Shown one piece after another: positions 63,809-64,000 of a stretch of 64,000 nucleotides of DNA. The position numbers and the translations under genes are program-made. Source of the stretch: Actinomycetales bacterium Actino_02 (GTDB lineage Bacteria > Actinomycetota > Actinomycetes > Propionibacteriales > Propionibacteriaceae); NCBI GenBank assembly GCA_001603275.1, contig LUYM01000020.1:275670-339669 (forward strand), given 5' to 3'. The stretch's first letter is position 1, and the number at the start of each line of letters is the position of its first letter. Under the pieces are notes generated by a model. It searched no databases and was not told the DNA's origin. It saw nothing but the letters and a program-made list of their open reading frames with translations.

Positions 63809-64000
63809 ATGACCGTCGCTCCGCTAGAACTGCCCGAACCTTCGCAAGCTGTCCTGCGAGCGGCTCGGGCCCTGCAACGTCGCTCCGAACGGGCCGAGGC
63901 TGGCAAGTTCCTCGTTGAGGGGCGCCAGGCCGTCCGGGAAGCGCTGCGGCTGGACGGTGTCGTCGAGGCGCTGTTCCTGCGCTGGGACGCCGCGCACGGC
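63809..64000 (+). CDS. TrmH/SpoU family RNA methyltransferase, 5' part
   Basis: The first 64 codons of a gene cut by the window end. The translation contains LRAARALQRRSERAEAGKFL and EGRQAVREALRL, the substrate-binding N-terminal domain of SpoU-type rRNA 2'-O-methyltransferases (TsnR-like). Such a gene usually follows rplT and precedes pheST, which agrees with this position. GGAAGGAGG lies before the ATG. The catalytic knot domain is beyond the window, so the target site cannot be told. Confidence 0.85.
   Translation, partial: MTVAPLELPEPSQAVLRAARALQRRSERAEAGKFLVEGRQAVREALRLDGVVEALFLRWDAAHG

Overview
The window is a gene-dense stretch (GC about two thirds) of an actinobacterial chromosome. 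The gene order (ylxR-infB-rbfA-truB-ribF-rpsO-pnp; smc-ftsY-ffh-rpsP-rimM-trmD; rplS-lepB-rnhB-DUF2469-yraN-comM-dprA; mshC-hisE-hisG; infC-rpmI-rplT), a mycothiol gene (mshC), a DUF2469 gene and frequent GTG starts all point to Actinomycetota. The combination of a b558-type succinate dehydrogenase/fumarate reductase, a PntAB transhydrogenase and this synteny suggests Propionibacteriales, probably Propionibacteriaceae; that family call is inference from family knowledge, not a search. No rRNA, CRISPR array, prophage, integrase or insertion sequence was seen.

Layout. 0-6.4 kb: a small secreted protein, then translation initiation and RNA modification (ylxR, infB, rbfA, truB) and flavin synthesis (ribF). 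6.4-11 kb: an acetyltransferase, a lipoprotein and the pntAB operon. 11-13.9 kb: rpsO and pnp, each closed by a hairpin. 13.9-15.3 kb: the one clearly accessory island, a solitary AbiEi-type/DUF559-like gene set between two arrays of a GGGTAGCGAAG repeat. 15.4-18.8 kb: dapB, an acetyltransferase, rnj, rpmB. 18.9-25.7 kb: recG, rsmD, coaD, a SepIVA-like coiled-coil gene, DUF177-rpmF-rnc-mutM, gtrA. 25.7-33 kb: smc, a small membrane protein, ftsY, an acetyltransferase and ffh, i.e. chromosome condensation and the SRP pathway. 33-35.3 kb: an amidohydrolase facing a Mn/Fe transporter. 35.5-37.5 kb: rpsP-khpA-rimM-trmD. 37.6-41.1 kb: sdhCAB. 41.3-46.6 kb: rplS, lepB, rnhB, DUF2469, yraN, comM, dprA. 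46.7-54.2 kb: membrane proteins, a pseudouridine salvage operon with a permease, and a TetR/SDR divergent pair. 54.2-60 kb: tRNA-Leu(GAG), an M20 peptidase, a membrane protein of unknown function, and a uppP-aldo/keto reductase-ydeI operon. 59.7-64 kb: mshC, hisE-hisG, infC-rpmI-rplT and the start of an rRNA methyltransferase gene.

How the genes are expressed. Most co-directional neighbours overlap by 1-11 bases (ATGA, GTGA, TGATG), so translation is probably coupled. At least 14 genes have a TANNNT-like hexamer ending 6-8 nt before the start codon and mostly no Shine-Dalgarno sequence, the arrangement of leaderless mRNAs. infC is different: it starts with ATC behind a leader with several hairpins and an intrinsic terminator. 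Strong hairpin terminators follow infB, the 7.1-kb lipoprotein gene, rpsO, pnp, rpmB, sdhB, the tRNA and rplT.

The observations most worth checking are the repeat-bracketed AbiEi/DUF559-like gene, the two identical CGGAT-N5-ATCCG operators between tetR and the SDR gene, the infC attenuator with its ATC start, the missing conventional start for rnc after rpmF, and a 7-TM plus ectodomain protein at 55.8 kb that I cannot assign.
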